Positions 51,400 to 63,582 of a stretch of 64,000 nucleotides of DNA are shown here, in pieces (position 1 is the stretch's first letter; each line of letters begins with the position of its first letter). A program made the translations under genes and the position numbers. The notes beneath the pieces are model-generated. The model was not told the DNA's origin. It made no database searches and worked only from the letters and a program-made list of their open reading frames with translations. This DNA is from Sipunculus nudus (lineage: Eukaryota > Annelida > Sipuncula > Golfingiida > Sipunculidae), in NCBI GenBank assembly GCA_026874595.1, contig CM049315.1, positions 2,856,501-2,920,500 of the forward strand, written 5' to 3'.

Positions 51400-51452
<53 letters not shown>
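51400..51452. repeat. (TA)n microsatellite
   Basis: TA run of about 53 bases after a (CT)n stretch. Confidence 0.95.
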
Positions 51453-51455
<3 letters not shown>

Positions 51456-54263
51456 GCCACACCTTAATGCATTGTTCTAATTAACAAAACAGTCGATAAA
51501 AGCATAATTTTAGGACCCGCACACGAGCGCCCGAATTAAATATTTCCACGTCTCCTTATTTAATATGTCTCATGTTATCACGACAGCATGCGAAGCAAAC
51601 CCTACTTACTGTAATTTATTTGCACGTACGTCTCTTAATGCGACGCAAGGAGGTCCACATGTGACTAAATGTCACCTATTTCAAGATAGAGTCCCGATAG
51701 ATCATATCTGCGGATGCATATTTTACCGTTTGATTTACACGCCACTAATACACCTAAAATCAAAGGCATTGTTCCAGCTACCCGGGACAAACAAAACCTG
51801 ACTGATCAAGCTGTATGAGTCAACAAAGTGCATGTGTGCGTATACACTTGCGTCGTGGGGTATATATATAGGAAAAATGGGCTTAAGGCCAAAATAAAAA
51901 AAAAAGGTTTGGTTCTCAGGCATTTTTTTCAGAAATCAATGCGGGCGGGCGGTTTTTTATTTTTCATTTTTTGGTATGTTTCGATAAAAATGTCAAATTT
52001 AAAGGTTATAGCATTATAATAACAGATTTACAGATTTATTTTGCTAAACAAGTAAAAGCACCACAAAACAAAGGAAATTGTATTATTTTATCTTCTTGAA
52101 ATAAATGTCCGAGTGGATGCAGCTCAAAATTGGTAAGATTCTATTGAAAATTAAAATAAAGATTTTTGATGCCGGGGTTTAAATCGTGCGGGCGGTGCCT
52201 GAGAACCATACCTTATATTTTTTTGGCCTAAAGATATATACTGCGCACACACACACACACACACATAAAAAGATTATATATATTATATATACATATATCA
52301 ATTGAGTAATTTCAACCATTTATATATTGTTTGCATATATGCTCATATTTGATACAACGCTTTTTGTCCATGTGCAACAGACGAACATTCAGACAGACAC
52401 TTATTAATTATTTTATCCTGATAAATGGAATTCAGTTTAAATACTTCAATTTAGTCATTATTCACTATATTGTATTAATTGACCTTTATTTGCTATATGA
52501 GAGGAAAAACATTTATAAGGTCAGAAAAAAATTCGATATACTATCTTCATTGATAAGAATTCAAATGACGAATGCATTTGTCACAATTTCAAATTAATAA
52601 AAATTATTTAAAATTATACTGTTAAATTCGCTACGAATGTCCTCTGCGGAGGTGGGGGGGGGGCTATAACATTGGCTCTGTGGGACACATGCACGCGTGT
52701 GCAATTGTTCTAACGTTAGATGCGACTCTTGTTCCGTTCTCATGGAGTCGTTGTATTTAAAATGAGATCAGTCGATAGAGCACTCGGAGCTTTCAATCTA
52801 TCCAAACAAAGACATTTCCTTATCCGGTGCCGTCCCGTCTGTGTTCCATGCCCTTCCCCATCAAACGTTTACTTGCTGGCAATGATTTTAATGCTTTAGG
52901 AAGCACTGTTACAATCTGAACCATGACTGTCGCAGATCTTAAGTTGCAGTAAATGCGCGCCTGGTTCCCGCGTTGAAACAAAACCCATTCTCATACAGGG
53001 AATATAATTGATTAACTTTTACTACTTAATGCTAAAGGCAAAATACTATTAACTTTCTGGACGCGATGTGAACACTTGCGGGAAGCTAAAAACGCTGTTC
53101 TTTTTGACAGCTAAAATATACATTTCGCGCCAGACCTTGATGTTGCCAGCTTCATAAGGTTACATATCCGCTCATCAAAGGTTTTCTGATAGAACAGTAA
53201 ACATACGAGCGAGCAGTTATCGATATTTCTGAATAAAATATGTCAATTGCTATTCTCTGGCCTTTTCCGCTGGAACACATCGAAGATAACATTCTTTAAA
53301 AAGTATCCAACAAGAGGCTATAGTTTTCTACGTGATATTGAACGGGTAATGGGAGCTGAAAGCGACCCCCGAGAAGCCCTGCGAATTTAATGCATGATCT
53401 ATATATACAGACAGATAAGTGGTTTATAATTCTTCTCTGGCATTAGTAATCTTAGTACCATATTGATCTAATTGAAATGAAAAGAATAAAGACAAAATTG
53501 ATCCGATATAAACAGCAATTTATTACAGTATACGTTTGAAGGTCGGGTAAACTCGGAATTTAATTTAATTCAGTATTAAATCTGAATATTATTATAATCA
53601 TTATTGTTTTAAGTTAAATGATATACGTTTAATTCAATACATAGTCTGGCCATGCAAGTATCGGAACAAATTCTGACTTCTGCATATTCGTGTATTTTGA
53701 ATTTTCAGGTAAATTTACAAATATGAGATATTACAATGGACCATATTTACCCTATAGTTGGTCCGTGTCAAAATTAATTTAAAAGAATATTTAACTCCAT
53801 TAATATTGATGCATAGCGCAAATCTTTAATTGTGGAATCGCGTTCCATTTAGTTATATATGTGGTCAAATTAAAGATACCTTTGAAGAAAAAACTCACAG
53901 AAATGGAGAAAACAGCCATGGAAAATTCAGGTATAATTTATACATGATATTAATCGTTGATGGGGATGATTGTGACAAAGAGGACAAAGACTGAGACCGA
54001 CTGGGTTTATCTCAATGTTAAAATATTTGATGTTTATATAAAATGATCGTATAGCGAAGATATTTTCAAAATATATATTTTAATAGATATTTTCGTTTAT
54101 ATATAAAAAAGTTACACTTAGCTTTTCACCGAAACACAAACAGGTGAATAATTATATATTGTCTGTAGCTGCATGTGCAGGGATATACCATTGCTTTACC
54201 AACTCCCAAAGTGTGTGTATAAATATATATATTTATATATATATATATAAATATATATATATA

Positions 54264-54442
54264 ATATCAATTTTACTCAATTATAGATATACGCAGAAAG
54301 GTATACAGTAACACATATAATTACCGCAAATGAGGGATGCAAAATATATATATATATATAATATCAATTTTACTCAATTATAAATATACGCAGAAAGGTA
54401 TACAGTAACACATATAATTACCGCAAATGAGGGATGCAAAAT

Positions 54443-54445
<3 letters not shown>
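54264..54445. repeat. 97-bp tandem duplication beside (TA)n
   Basis: The segment starting ATATCAATTTTACTCAATTA occurs at 54264 and again at 54361 with one or two differences. Both copies end in GGGATGCAAAAT and run into TA repeats. The second is followed by a long (TA)n to 54500. Confidence 0.9.

Positions 54446-54500
<55 letters not shown>
54446..54500. repeat. (TA)n microsatellite
   Basis: TA run following the second copy of the 97-bp duplication. Confidence 0.95.
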
Positions 54501-54506
<6 letters not shown>

Positions 54507-55004
54507 ATGGCAACCTTTCAGGTAATATGACATGTATATTATTTTATGAGCAGCAAATGTAGGTTACCACATTATATTCAATATGGTTTCCCTATTACGC
54601 GTGATGCTGTGATCAATAGCTACTCGCTTTATCTAACAAAGTCTGATATATTGGCGATAAATCAAATTAATGTTCTTTGTTCAAACACCAAGCCAGAAGA
54701 AATACAATCAGCTTTGTCTTGATTTACAACTCTTGTTATGTTTATTCCAATTACAAAGTTCAATCTGAATTTATAAAGATATGGTACTCCATGATTTGAG
54801 TATTTATATATGACTGGATATTTTTATGTTGTTTGATAAAAAGAAATTGATTACATATCACATTTCTTTTTAAGTAAAAATTGAAAGCTGAGCTGTTTAG
54901 CGGAGATAGCGGCATGTGCTTTCAAATATTAAAATTAATATAAATATAAACATATATACTGACTGTTTAGCAGAGAAAGCTGCAAGTGCTTTAAAATATC
55001 AATT

Positions 55005-55009
<5 letters not shown>

Positions 55010-55056
<47 letters not shown>
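55010..55056. repeat. (TA)n microsatellite left of ribozyme B
   Basis: TA run ending 34 bases from the ribozyme B stem I end. Confidence 0.95.
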
Positions 55057-55058
<2 letters not shown>

Positions 55059-55089
55059 GTAATATATATCAAACAGTCCGAGAGTTTAG

Positions 55090-55154
55090 CTCATGGTCGA
55101 TTTATGACACTACGGTCCGTTTCGCCCAGGAGGCTCTTCAGGTGTGATTATGAG
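55090..55154 (-). ncRNA. Type I hammerhead ribozyme motif, family B
   Basis: Read on the minus strand, the core CTGAAGA is at 55141-55135. Stem II is GCC/GGC (55134-55132 with 55126-55124) with loop TCCTG. GAA is at 55123-55121. Stem III is ACG/CGT (55120-55118 with 55114-55112) with loop GAC. The cleavage triplet is GTA, ending at 55111. Stem I is ACAC/GTGT (55145-55142 with 55110-55107), then an internal loop, then CTCAT/ATGAG (55154-55150 with 55094-55090). Every invariant core base is present, and the 10.1-11.1 pair is G-C. Short stem III type I hammerheads are known from Penelope-like retroelements and animal retrozymes. No reverse transcriptase is visible nearby. The motif sits between (TA)n tracts at 55010-55056 and 55190-55246. 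Confidence 0.8.
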
Positions 55155-55188
55155 TTCGGTGTGTTTACAAGGTAACGAACTTATATTG

Positions 55189-55189
<1 letters not shown>

Positions 55190-55246
<57 letters not shown>
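55190..55246. repeat. (TA)n microsatellite right of ribozyme B
   Basis: TA run starting 36 bases beyond the 5' end of ribozyme B. Confidence 0.95.
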
Positions 55247-55251
<5 letters not shown>

Positions 55252-57014
55252 GCATCGATGTATTAACTGAAAACTGATTTCCTTTCATAACTTGATCAAA
55301 CAACTTTAACAAATAAGTTATACATATATATCAAATTTTAATTTATACATGTATATTATAAACTTATTTTTATTACATTTAATTTATTATATTTAGATAT
55401 TATATATAATAAACATATACAAAAAAATATAAAATCTTTTAATATAATATATAATATATACATAGGAGAAGGAAGACTGTTCATTGTACAGTATACGCGT
55501 CTTCTCTGGTGGTGATTTGAAAGGTATTAAAGCAAATATATAGCCTAATCTTTTCATGTAAATGAATCCGAAACGGGCGATTAACGGCTAACTTTATCAG
55601 CGAGTCAGCTGGTCCCGCTGTAAGGGGATAGTTAATAAGTATGTGTGATACATTTCAAATCACGCATTTGTGGAGTAACCGCTCGCATTTCACTGAAATC
55701 AACTTGTCACGGACCGAGATACAAATGCTGGCGACTTTGCCACAATACCCTCTGGAATATCCTAATACAAATAAACTGGACATTTAATCCGAAATGTGAC
55801 CCCCGTATGCAGAGCAACAGACCAATATCTTCATGGGTCCCCCGCTGACGCCAACAAGCGTGAAATGACCAGCTGTAATCAACACGGCCACGTGTTCATG
55901 TTAATTTCACTGGTGGCCCATTCTTTTCATGCCAATCTGATTCGAATTACCTGTGTATTTGTTAATATCATCTGTTCATTTCACTTGGCGCGTAAAGGTT
56001 TTCATACATAGCTAAAAGGATACAAATACATTCTCGTGTATTTATTAATGTTTCTAACTGGTTTCATTTTGAAAAAAATGCCATCAATATAAAAAAATAA
56101 AACACAAAAGCACACAATTAAAGCAAAGGTCGGGATTTTATAAAAATCAAAAGGGTAAAATTTTACATAAAACATATTAAAATATATTCCATACAGGTCT
56201 GTGTCCGCGTATCAAAAAATACCAACGGCACATTTTTTTTTTAAAATAATTTTGTATTTATGGACGTTTCATAGTAAAACTACTCGCATGAAACTGCGAA
56301 CAGAAAAAAAATAACATTTCTTTAAAATAAAAGATTAACATTATTACGCCCTAAGAAATAACGATCAAATTTTATTTATAAAAGAAAAATCATTACGCCA
56401 GTACTTAATAACGACCAATGATAATATTATATTATATATATTTTATAATTAAAGTTTACTTTAAGGTAAATTATAAAAGCAAATTTGAATAGTTAATTCG
56501 AAACGGAAAAATAATTCGATATACAGAGACACTACCAAGAGATGTATATATACAGGTATCATAAAACTTACATATTCTATGTATTCAATCAAGTGTATAT
56601 CCGATGACACACTATATATATAAATTAAAAATGGTTTATTTCATATCAGTTACAGTTTAAAAAAAATAATCTTCATAGGCCTTTCGTGCATCTTTACTTT
56701 AAATATTCCTATAAAACCTGCCGCCGTTCCAGACCATGGTCATTTTAAAATGCTATTCTCTGGGATATGCTAGTGTATGTCCGGATTATAAGACGGCGGT
56801 TCTTTCCGGGTGATTAATGTGAGGTCACATGACATAAAAGGAGCCCAGGAACATGGATTGTGTATGCCTTCCTGATAAGGCTTGGCCCACATTATCAATG
56901 TTCAACAGAAATATGCTATACTTTATATGCTTAGCCCAATAACAGACACCGTCCATTTTATGAAATATATAATTATATATGTATACACATACACACATAT
57001 ATGTATAATATGTC

Positions 57015-57015
<1 letters not shown>

Positions 57016-57092
<77 letters not shown>
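57016..57092. repeat. (TA)n microsatellite next to the ribozyme A palindrome
   Basis: TA run of about 75 bases with one ATTA interruption, ending 5 bases before the palindrome. Confidence 0.95.
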
Positions 57093-57097
<5 letters not shown>

Positions 57098-57166
57098 AAG
57101 AAAAACAACACTGTTAATTCACAAGAGTCTGTTTCACGGGATGCGACCCGATCATCAGGTAAATGT
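57098..57166 (-). ncRNA. Hammerhead-like ribozyme motif, family A copy 2 (left arm, degraded)
   Basis: This is the reverse-orientation partner of the copy at 57171-57242. The core CTGATGA, stem II and GAAAC are all present on the minus strand. Stem III has a C-C mismatch (ACA with TCT), so this copy is probably inactive. It abuts (TA)n at 57016-57092. Confidence 0.5.
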
Positions 57167-57170
57167 GGTT

Positions 57171-57242
57171 ACATTTACCTGATGATCGGGTCGCATCCCG
57201 TGAAACAAGACTGTTGTGAATTAACAGTGTTGTTTTTCTTCA
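57171..57242 (+). ncRNA. Hammerhead-like ribozyme motif, family A copy 3 (right arm)
   Basis: The core CTGATGA is at 57179-57185. Stem II is CGGG/CCCG (57187-57190 with 57197-57200). GAA is at 57202-57204. Stem III is ACA/TGT (57205-57207 with 57212-57214), then T57215. Stem I is TTTAC/GTGAA (57174-57178 with 57216-57220), with one G-T pair. It differs from the copy at 0.8 kb by a few bases, and the same stem II position is a T-T mismatch. Confidence 0.55.
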
Positions 57243-57708
57243 GTGTTATACCGCTCTGGCCTAGTCTGTAGGCCTTAGAGCACTTTACATCGGAGGGTAA
57301 CACTACCTTCTATGTATATATACATGTATATATTTATATATTATCAGTTCAAACTTCTTAATTTCCATATTAAAGGAACCGTTTGTTTTATATATATATA
57401 TGTGTGTGTGTGTGTGTATTCCGACCATGTTATCCCCAGTCTCGCAAAAATAGGTGAAAAACTTTATATATATATATATCTGCCGATGGTATCGATTAGA
57501 TTTATCAGTCTATGGTCAATCAGATAAGGCGAGAAGACAGGTCTGTTCCAACATCGCTGGCGACAGCTATTAAAGTATAATTAATTTCACATATAGAAAC
57601 AAATATTTATTTGTAGTTACAAGTAAGACAAGGTTATCACAACACATAAACATTCCTTTAATATAGCAGTGTATATTGACATCTGACGTATATCTAAATA
57701 TGTATACT

Positions 57709-57910
57709 CAGAAGCGGGTCCAGGGGAGGGGTACAGGGGGTCCACACCCCACCTTTTATTTACCAACGCAACCTTTTTTAAGGGTTTCAGACCATTTTTT
57801 GCATCCTGCGCCCCCCCCCCCCTTATTTAATCTATGGACATTTATTACATTTTCTCATTAGTCTATCAGAGTTGGACCCATCCTTTTTATAAATCCTGGA
57901 TCCGCCCCTG
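57709..57910. mobile_element. MITE with CAG...CTG ends
   Basis: The left end CAGAAGCGGGTCCAGGGG and the right end, in reverse complement, CAGGGGCGGATCCAGG form imperfect terminal inverted repeats. ATACT flanks both sides (57704-57708 and 57911-57915), consistent with a target duplication. At 202 bp with a C run inside it has no coding capacity. The ends look like those of hAT-type miniature elements, which is inference. Confidence 0.65.
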
Positions 57911-58243
57911 ATACTTTAGTAGTCTCTCTGTGTCGCAGTCTGTATGTTTGTGTTTATATTTATATGGAATCGGTGGTTAGATGTATGGAAGATAATCAAC
58001 ATGGGTATAGTTGTTTGTACAAGCGTACACATCCAACCATGTGTATAATTATGCATGCGTTATAAATCTTTCTCATGTGAATGTGTAGATATACAACCCA
58101 AATTAAGGCGAGGATTCACATTTGCACATCTTAATGACAGTAGTAGGTCGTAGCGTTAATTTACACCGTTGACATTGGTAAATTTATAAATAGCTTTGCT
58201 GCGTCTACTGTGTACACTGCTCTTCCTTCCATGTAGCTCTAAA

Positions 58244-58261
58244 TAATATATATATATATAA

Positions 58262-58312
<51 letters not shown>
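58244..58312. repeat. (TA)n microsatellite
   Basis: Two TA runs separated by ATCTAA. Confidence 0.95.
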
Positions 58313-58314
<2 letters not shown>

Positions 58315-59469
58315 GCAGCGCCTTAATAAACTTTAGCTGTCATGTAGATATATTACGGTCAGCGTTTCACATACATTAAGCCTTTGATGGCGGGGCCGGG
58401 CAGTCCGCGTATGTTTCTTAGGATAAGTATTTGAAGTGAGTTAAATAGTTCTTATGATGACAAGGACTACTTGAGGGGCATGGTACAAGCCAGTACAGCT
58501 ACATTAACTGTCCTCCTGTCTGTTGATGTACAATATCTCATTCTATTTCCCCGGTGAGGGTTTCAGCTTTGTCGCACTGTTTTGTCTATGGTTGCTCCAG
58601 CTTAATCCCAGCGGGATGTCCAGTGCCGAGCAAACTGACCGCTGGTTGTCTGACCTGACATATGGGACGCGCTTTCAAGAAGAGCCGCTGGTCATTTCGT
58701 TGAGTGGACAGGTCAAAGGGGAAAATAATAAGGTCACGTGGTGTTAACTGAGTATCTATTTGTTATAACTCGGGCCAGTTGAGGCGGGAATCTTCTGTCG
58801 TCTGCACCGCTCGCGCGATGTGTTCTGTTCCCATGGTAAATTCGTTTTCAGCTTATTATTTCTTTAAATTAGGGTTTATAAATGCAATTTTTCAACTTTC
58901 GCAACCAAGAGAAATTTTGTAAAGAAACCTAATTTTAACAGACCCATGCAGAAAACGGCATGCATGTGAAACTTGCACGAAACTCTAACACGAAACATAT
59001 TTTGAATGCACTCGGTACAGACCAAATTCTTTAGTTATTGAGTTTTTTTAACTTTATACACCTTCATAAAATCTATTAAACCTTTTTCAAAACATTTTTC
59101 TTAAATTGGAATTATATGTTATAATAAAACCTGGCACGGTCATGTTATGGTAATTAATCTTGCGAAAGATCAAGAAATCAAGAAGTTAACGCTAGATAAA
59201 GTATTTTTTATGTGTATGTTTGGATACAGAATGGGTCCTTGTCTATTTTAACACATTAAAGTCATTGTCAGATGGAGCACAGTAGAAAAATATATGAACT
59301 GAAATGCACAACAACATTTGATTAAAGTAATCTTTTGTTTGATTTCATGTTTAAATGTCAGGATGCAGGTGGTAAGTATATATGAATTACTTCGAGAAAT
59401 GGTTCGTGTGGATATATTTCAGTGTTAATGAACATCTTTAGAGAGTGATAAATTAAACCTATAAATCAA

Positions 59470-60920
59470 AGTAACCAACAAAATGTTAGAAAGTTTTATT
59501 GGACGAGACAGCATGACGTTTCCTGGATTTGCTTAATTACTATTTAACGTGCGTGTGAGGTATTTGGTACTGTGCACATGTGGCATGGAGAAACCAATAC
59601 TGTCACTTGTAGCCTTTTAAAGACACTTGGAGAGGTGGTAAAGTCGTGAAAATATCAGCCATTTGGTTATTGTTGAGAGCGCGAATTTAATGGATTAAAT
59701 AACCTTGGAGAGTGTGAGCTAGTATTCGTGTGTGGTCAGGGATTCTGGTTAGCGTAACCTGAGATCGCTCTCTTTGTTTCACTCTAGCACATTATTGATG
59801 CAGTAATGACTGCTCGCCGGGGCCGGGGTATTACCCTGTTAAGGATTTATTAACCTTAACGCGAACATAATCCTCAGAAACCAGAGACTTCACTGGACTG
59901 AATGGTTCCACGGTCGCCGACAGTGTCCCATTCACTGACTGCCGACGGGCTACACCGCCCCGGTCTCACAGTCTATAAGATTTCATGTGGTTTATATACA
60001 CAAGTTAACAGACCGCAGAGAATACCATGTAGGTGTCAAATATCGCCAGTAGCCAACGGTCCCCGCCCCTCCCCCCATCTTTCCCGAGGCGATGGGGCAA
60101 CTGACAAGTATCACTGCCCAATTAAGCTCGCAATCATCGGAAGCAATTTGAAGAAACGCCAGGAGACCCACGAAACTTAGGACCCGCGCTGCGATTACGC
60201 TGTCCCCTATAAACTAAAGCTCTGCCCCGATAAACTATAAACTTGCCCCGTCTTCGGCGACCCCAATGTTCAGGTAAACTGTGGCGACTTGTCCCTGCAA
60301 TGGCAGGCAGATTTGTACATAAAAGCGCCACCTGCAGTGCTTGCCCAGGCTGTTACTGTTAATTCTAAACTTTACAACTCTGCCTTAGAAATGAAATGTA
60401 AGAAACAGTCGGCAGTCTCTGACAGCGCGACTCATTTTGTAGGGTGGAAGGGTTATTGTATGGTTGTCAGACATTCGCGAGTGGGGTTGTTTCGGGGGAC
60501 CTCAGTAACTAGTTGGGGTGGGAAGGGTCTTTCGCCGGGGGCTAAATCCATTGTCAGCCATTTGTCGCGGGTTGTCACAGTGGCGCATCCTTAGCTCTTC
60601 GCAGAGATAGCTCAGTGTCATCAGCGAACAGATGTGTCGCGCGAGCGGCCTCGGGCTCGCAAATTGGTTTTTAACTATATGTGTGCATGCAGGCATAAAA
60701 AACAGCTCTCACTTGCTGAATTTCCTTTGGGGTAGCTTTAACGCTCCCTTTAGGCTCGCGAACTGACTGACTTTAGTTTGAATCTGCGCGCCACTATTTG
60801 TCAAAAAGCAACTCATGCGCGCAGTTTGGTTTTGATCCAAATTTAGTTTTTAGTTGGTTAAACATCCGCTTGTTACAATATAACCCAATCGGAGAATCTA
60901 GATTTGAAATGCCCCCAGTC
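59470..60920. promoter_or_regulatory. Candidate regulatory block
   Basis: The most GC-rich unique stretch of the right-hand 15 kb. Open frames on both strands show no known domain. It could equally be close to a promoter or an unrecognised exon, but there is no direct sign. Confidence 0.25.
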
Positions 60921-61581
60921 GGAAATGAAAGCGACAGACTTATCACGTACCCTATATACATCTGCGGCAACCAAGCACGCCAGATGAGGTGGTTTATGAC
61001 ACATTGTAAATCACACATATTTCGCAACGATATTGTCCGCCAGAGCCAATATGTACGCCTCTCTATACAGAGATGTGTTTTTTATATGTGAGCCATCATA
61101 ATAAATATCTTGGTAACACGTATCCCAATGATTAGAGTCTGGTCCTAAAGTGAGAAAAATGTTCCGTGTGTAATGATGTGAGACCTCGAGCAACTGTGCT
61201 TTTGTATGTAATAGGACAAGCAGACAGCAAGGGGTTCTAAAACATCCTTTTATACACATATGTTGTGGAAATTATACATGTCCCGCTGCTACGCCGCAAC
61301 CCCATGAAGTTCTCAGCACTTTTTTGGAGCCATGCCCAATAATATCAAGAATTCATCATCTAATGGCCGGACCATTCAATGTATATCAGAGGAAAACCTG
61401 GAAACTTTACCATAATTTGTTTGTTTTTCAATAATTAATCTATTTATATGGCAAAAATGTGTCACCAACAAGCCTGCCTCCACTATCCAATTGATGAAAA
61501 GGAACGTTTTTTTGCTGCATTCAGGGAATTTCGATTATTGTCCGAAAATCCGCCAATGCAAAACTACGGTGTCTGTATAGT

Positions 61582-61583
<2 letters not shown>

Positions 61584-61636
<53 letters not shown>

Positions 61637-61770
61637 CCATAAAGTGAATTTAATATAATATAATATAATATGATATAATATAATATAATATAATATAATA
61701 TAATATAATATAATATAATATAATATAACATAACATAATATAACATAACCTAACATAATATAATATATCA
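61584..61770. repeat. (TA)n and (TATAA)n microsatellites
   Basis: TA run to 61634, then a run of the pentamer TAATA/TATAA from about 61655 to 61765 with a few TAACA variants. Confidence 0.95.
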
Positions 61771-63547
61771 TATATGAACGTTTAAGAATTCCATGCCTAT
61801 AACTGAAATTGATGCAATGTTTGAACAACTGTTATGTCAACATAAAAAGATAAAATGCACGTGTTAAATACAATGTTTAGGTTTGTCTACATTAAAGCTT
61901 AATTACCCTAAGATATCACGCTTCTCAATCCTAATTGTTTAAGTCCTTCAATTTACATAATATTCCTGTGAGAACAGCGGGAATCTGCTCTGCCTAGGGT
62001 CAGAGCGACACAAAGATCTTTCAATGAACCACTCCCAGAACTTTCTGTTAAGTAATCGCTTTCCTGCATTCGACTTGTGACGCAATGGATGACGTAAAAG
62101 GACCGGTATGCTGGGAAACACGTGTCATCGAATGTCACGTGACCTAATATTTAATGCATTCCACGAGGCAGGAATTTTATTCCCTGCATGGCATGTTGTG
62201 CACATGAGCTGACAATCACAGGTCTGACGATTAGAAAACCTGGATTATTTATACATGGTGAAGTGATGTAAACAATTTCAATGGTTGCCATCAGATCAAA
62301 AATTGGATCTCCCAAGAATATATAAGCGTCGGGTTTGTCATATATGTTTAAATGTTGTCAACTCTTGATTTTACGTTTAACAAATGATCTAAAATTGCAT
62401 CCCCGAGAATATAAACGTGTCATAGGTTTGTTATATATATATGTCAAAGTGTTGTAGGCCTTTTAATCGTCTTATTAGGTCAGGTCCCCAATGGCATCTT
62501 ACAGTATCTGCGGAATCATTTAGAGTGTATTGAAAAAGTTTAAACTTTCTACTTAAACATTGGACACGTTTAGCTCTAGAATAGGGTGTAAGTATTCAGA
62601 GTTTATTGAAAACGTTTGAACGCATTTTTGAACTAGAAGACTCCTACAAAATAAGTTTTTATCTGGTCACAAAAACTCAAAATAAAAATACTATTGTAAA
62701 TGTTTTATAGATAACATTTGATATTTTGTATCATTTCATTCTTATCAGCTTCTGCATATTTAAAAAGAAATAGTTATTTTCTTGCTTCTCAACACACTCT
62801 TAAATGTGACATCATGATGATGATAATGATGATGATAGCAGCTTTTAATTTCAACATATGAGGATCCTATCATGTTACATACGAACATATGAAAATACAA
62901 ATAAAATCAAACTTTAAATATATAAATATTTAATTAGAAATATATATTTAAATATACATCATTAGTGACGTATACATTTTGTAAGGTGGGTTATACAGCT
63001 TTGCCACATACTTGTATATCATATACATATACAGGACATAGCCCGTGACAGTCATTCGCTCATTATTCATAAGCCAGCAGTGTAGTTTAATCAGTTTGGT
63101 TTTTCAAAGCAACATAAAATTATCTACCCAGAAAAACCGTTCGGCCATATGAAGGTAGCGACAGCGCAGGCTCGCTGAATGTATAAAATATATCACATGA
63201 TAGACAGGTGGGAAAATATCTGACTGAAATAACATGATATTAGTGATAAAAATATGAATTTATCAGAAGCTAAAATAGGAACAGTTGGCGAATCCAGATG
63301 TTGTGATGGTGGTAAGAGGGCCAGTCATAATAAGAGAGCTGTGACACACAGGCCATGCCTTATCAGTACATTAATCCTGCTTATCAGTCCATTGCGACAC
63401 ATGTAACTGGGATTCACAAGCCACCCGAGCGTTTGTTTACCGCCATAAAAACCTCCCGTATTCCTTGACGGTTTCCCGCATGACCCGCCAGTAGACATTC
63501 TCGGTTATGTGCGCGCGTGTGGGTGGGTGGGGAGGGGCTCATCTTTT

Positions 63548-63550
<3 letters not shown>

Positions 63551-63580
<30 letters not shown>
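63551..63580. repeat. (GT)n microsatellite
   Basis: GT run of about 15 units. Confidence 0.95.

Positions 63581-63582
<2 letters not shown>

Larger units (their letters stand above)
57098..57242. repeat. Long near-perfect inverted repeat (145 bp)
   Basis: Arms 57098-57166 and 57171-57242 are reverse complements with only a few mismatches, around a 4-base centre (GGTT). Each arm is one family A hammerhead-like unit. Transcribed across, it would fold as one long hairpin instead of two ribozymes. Confidence 0.9.
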
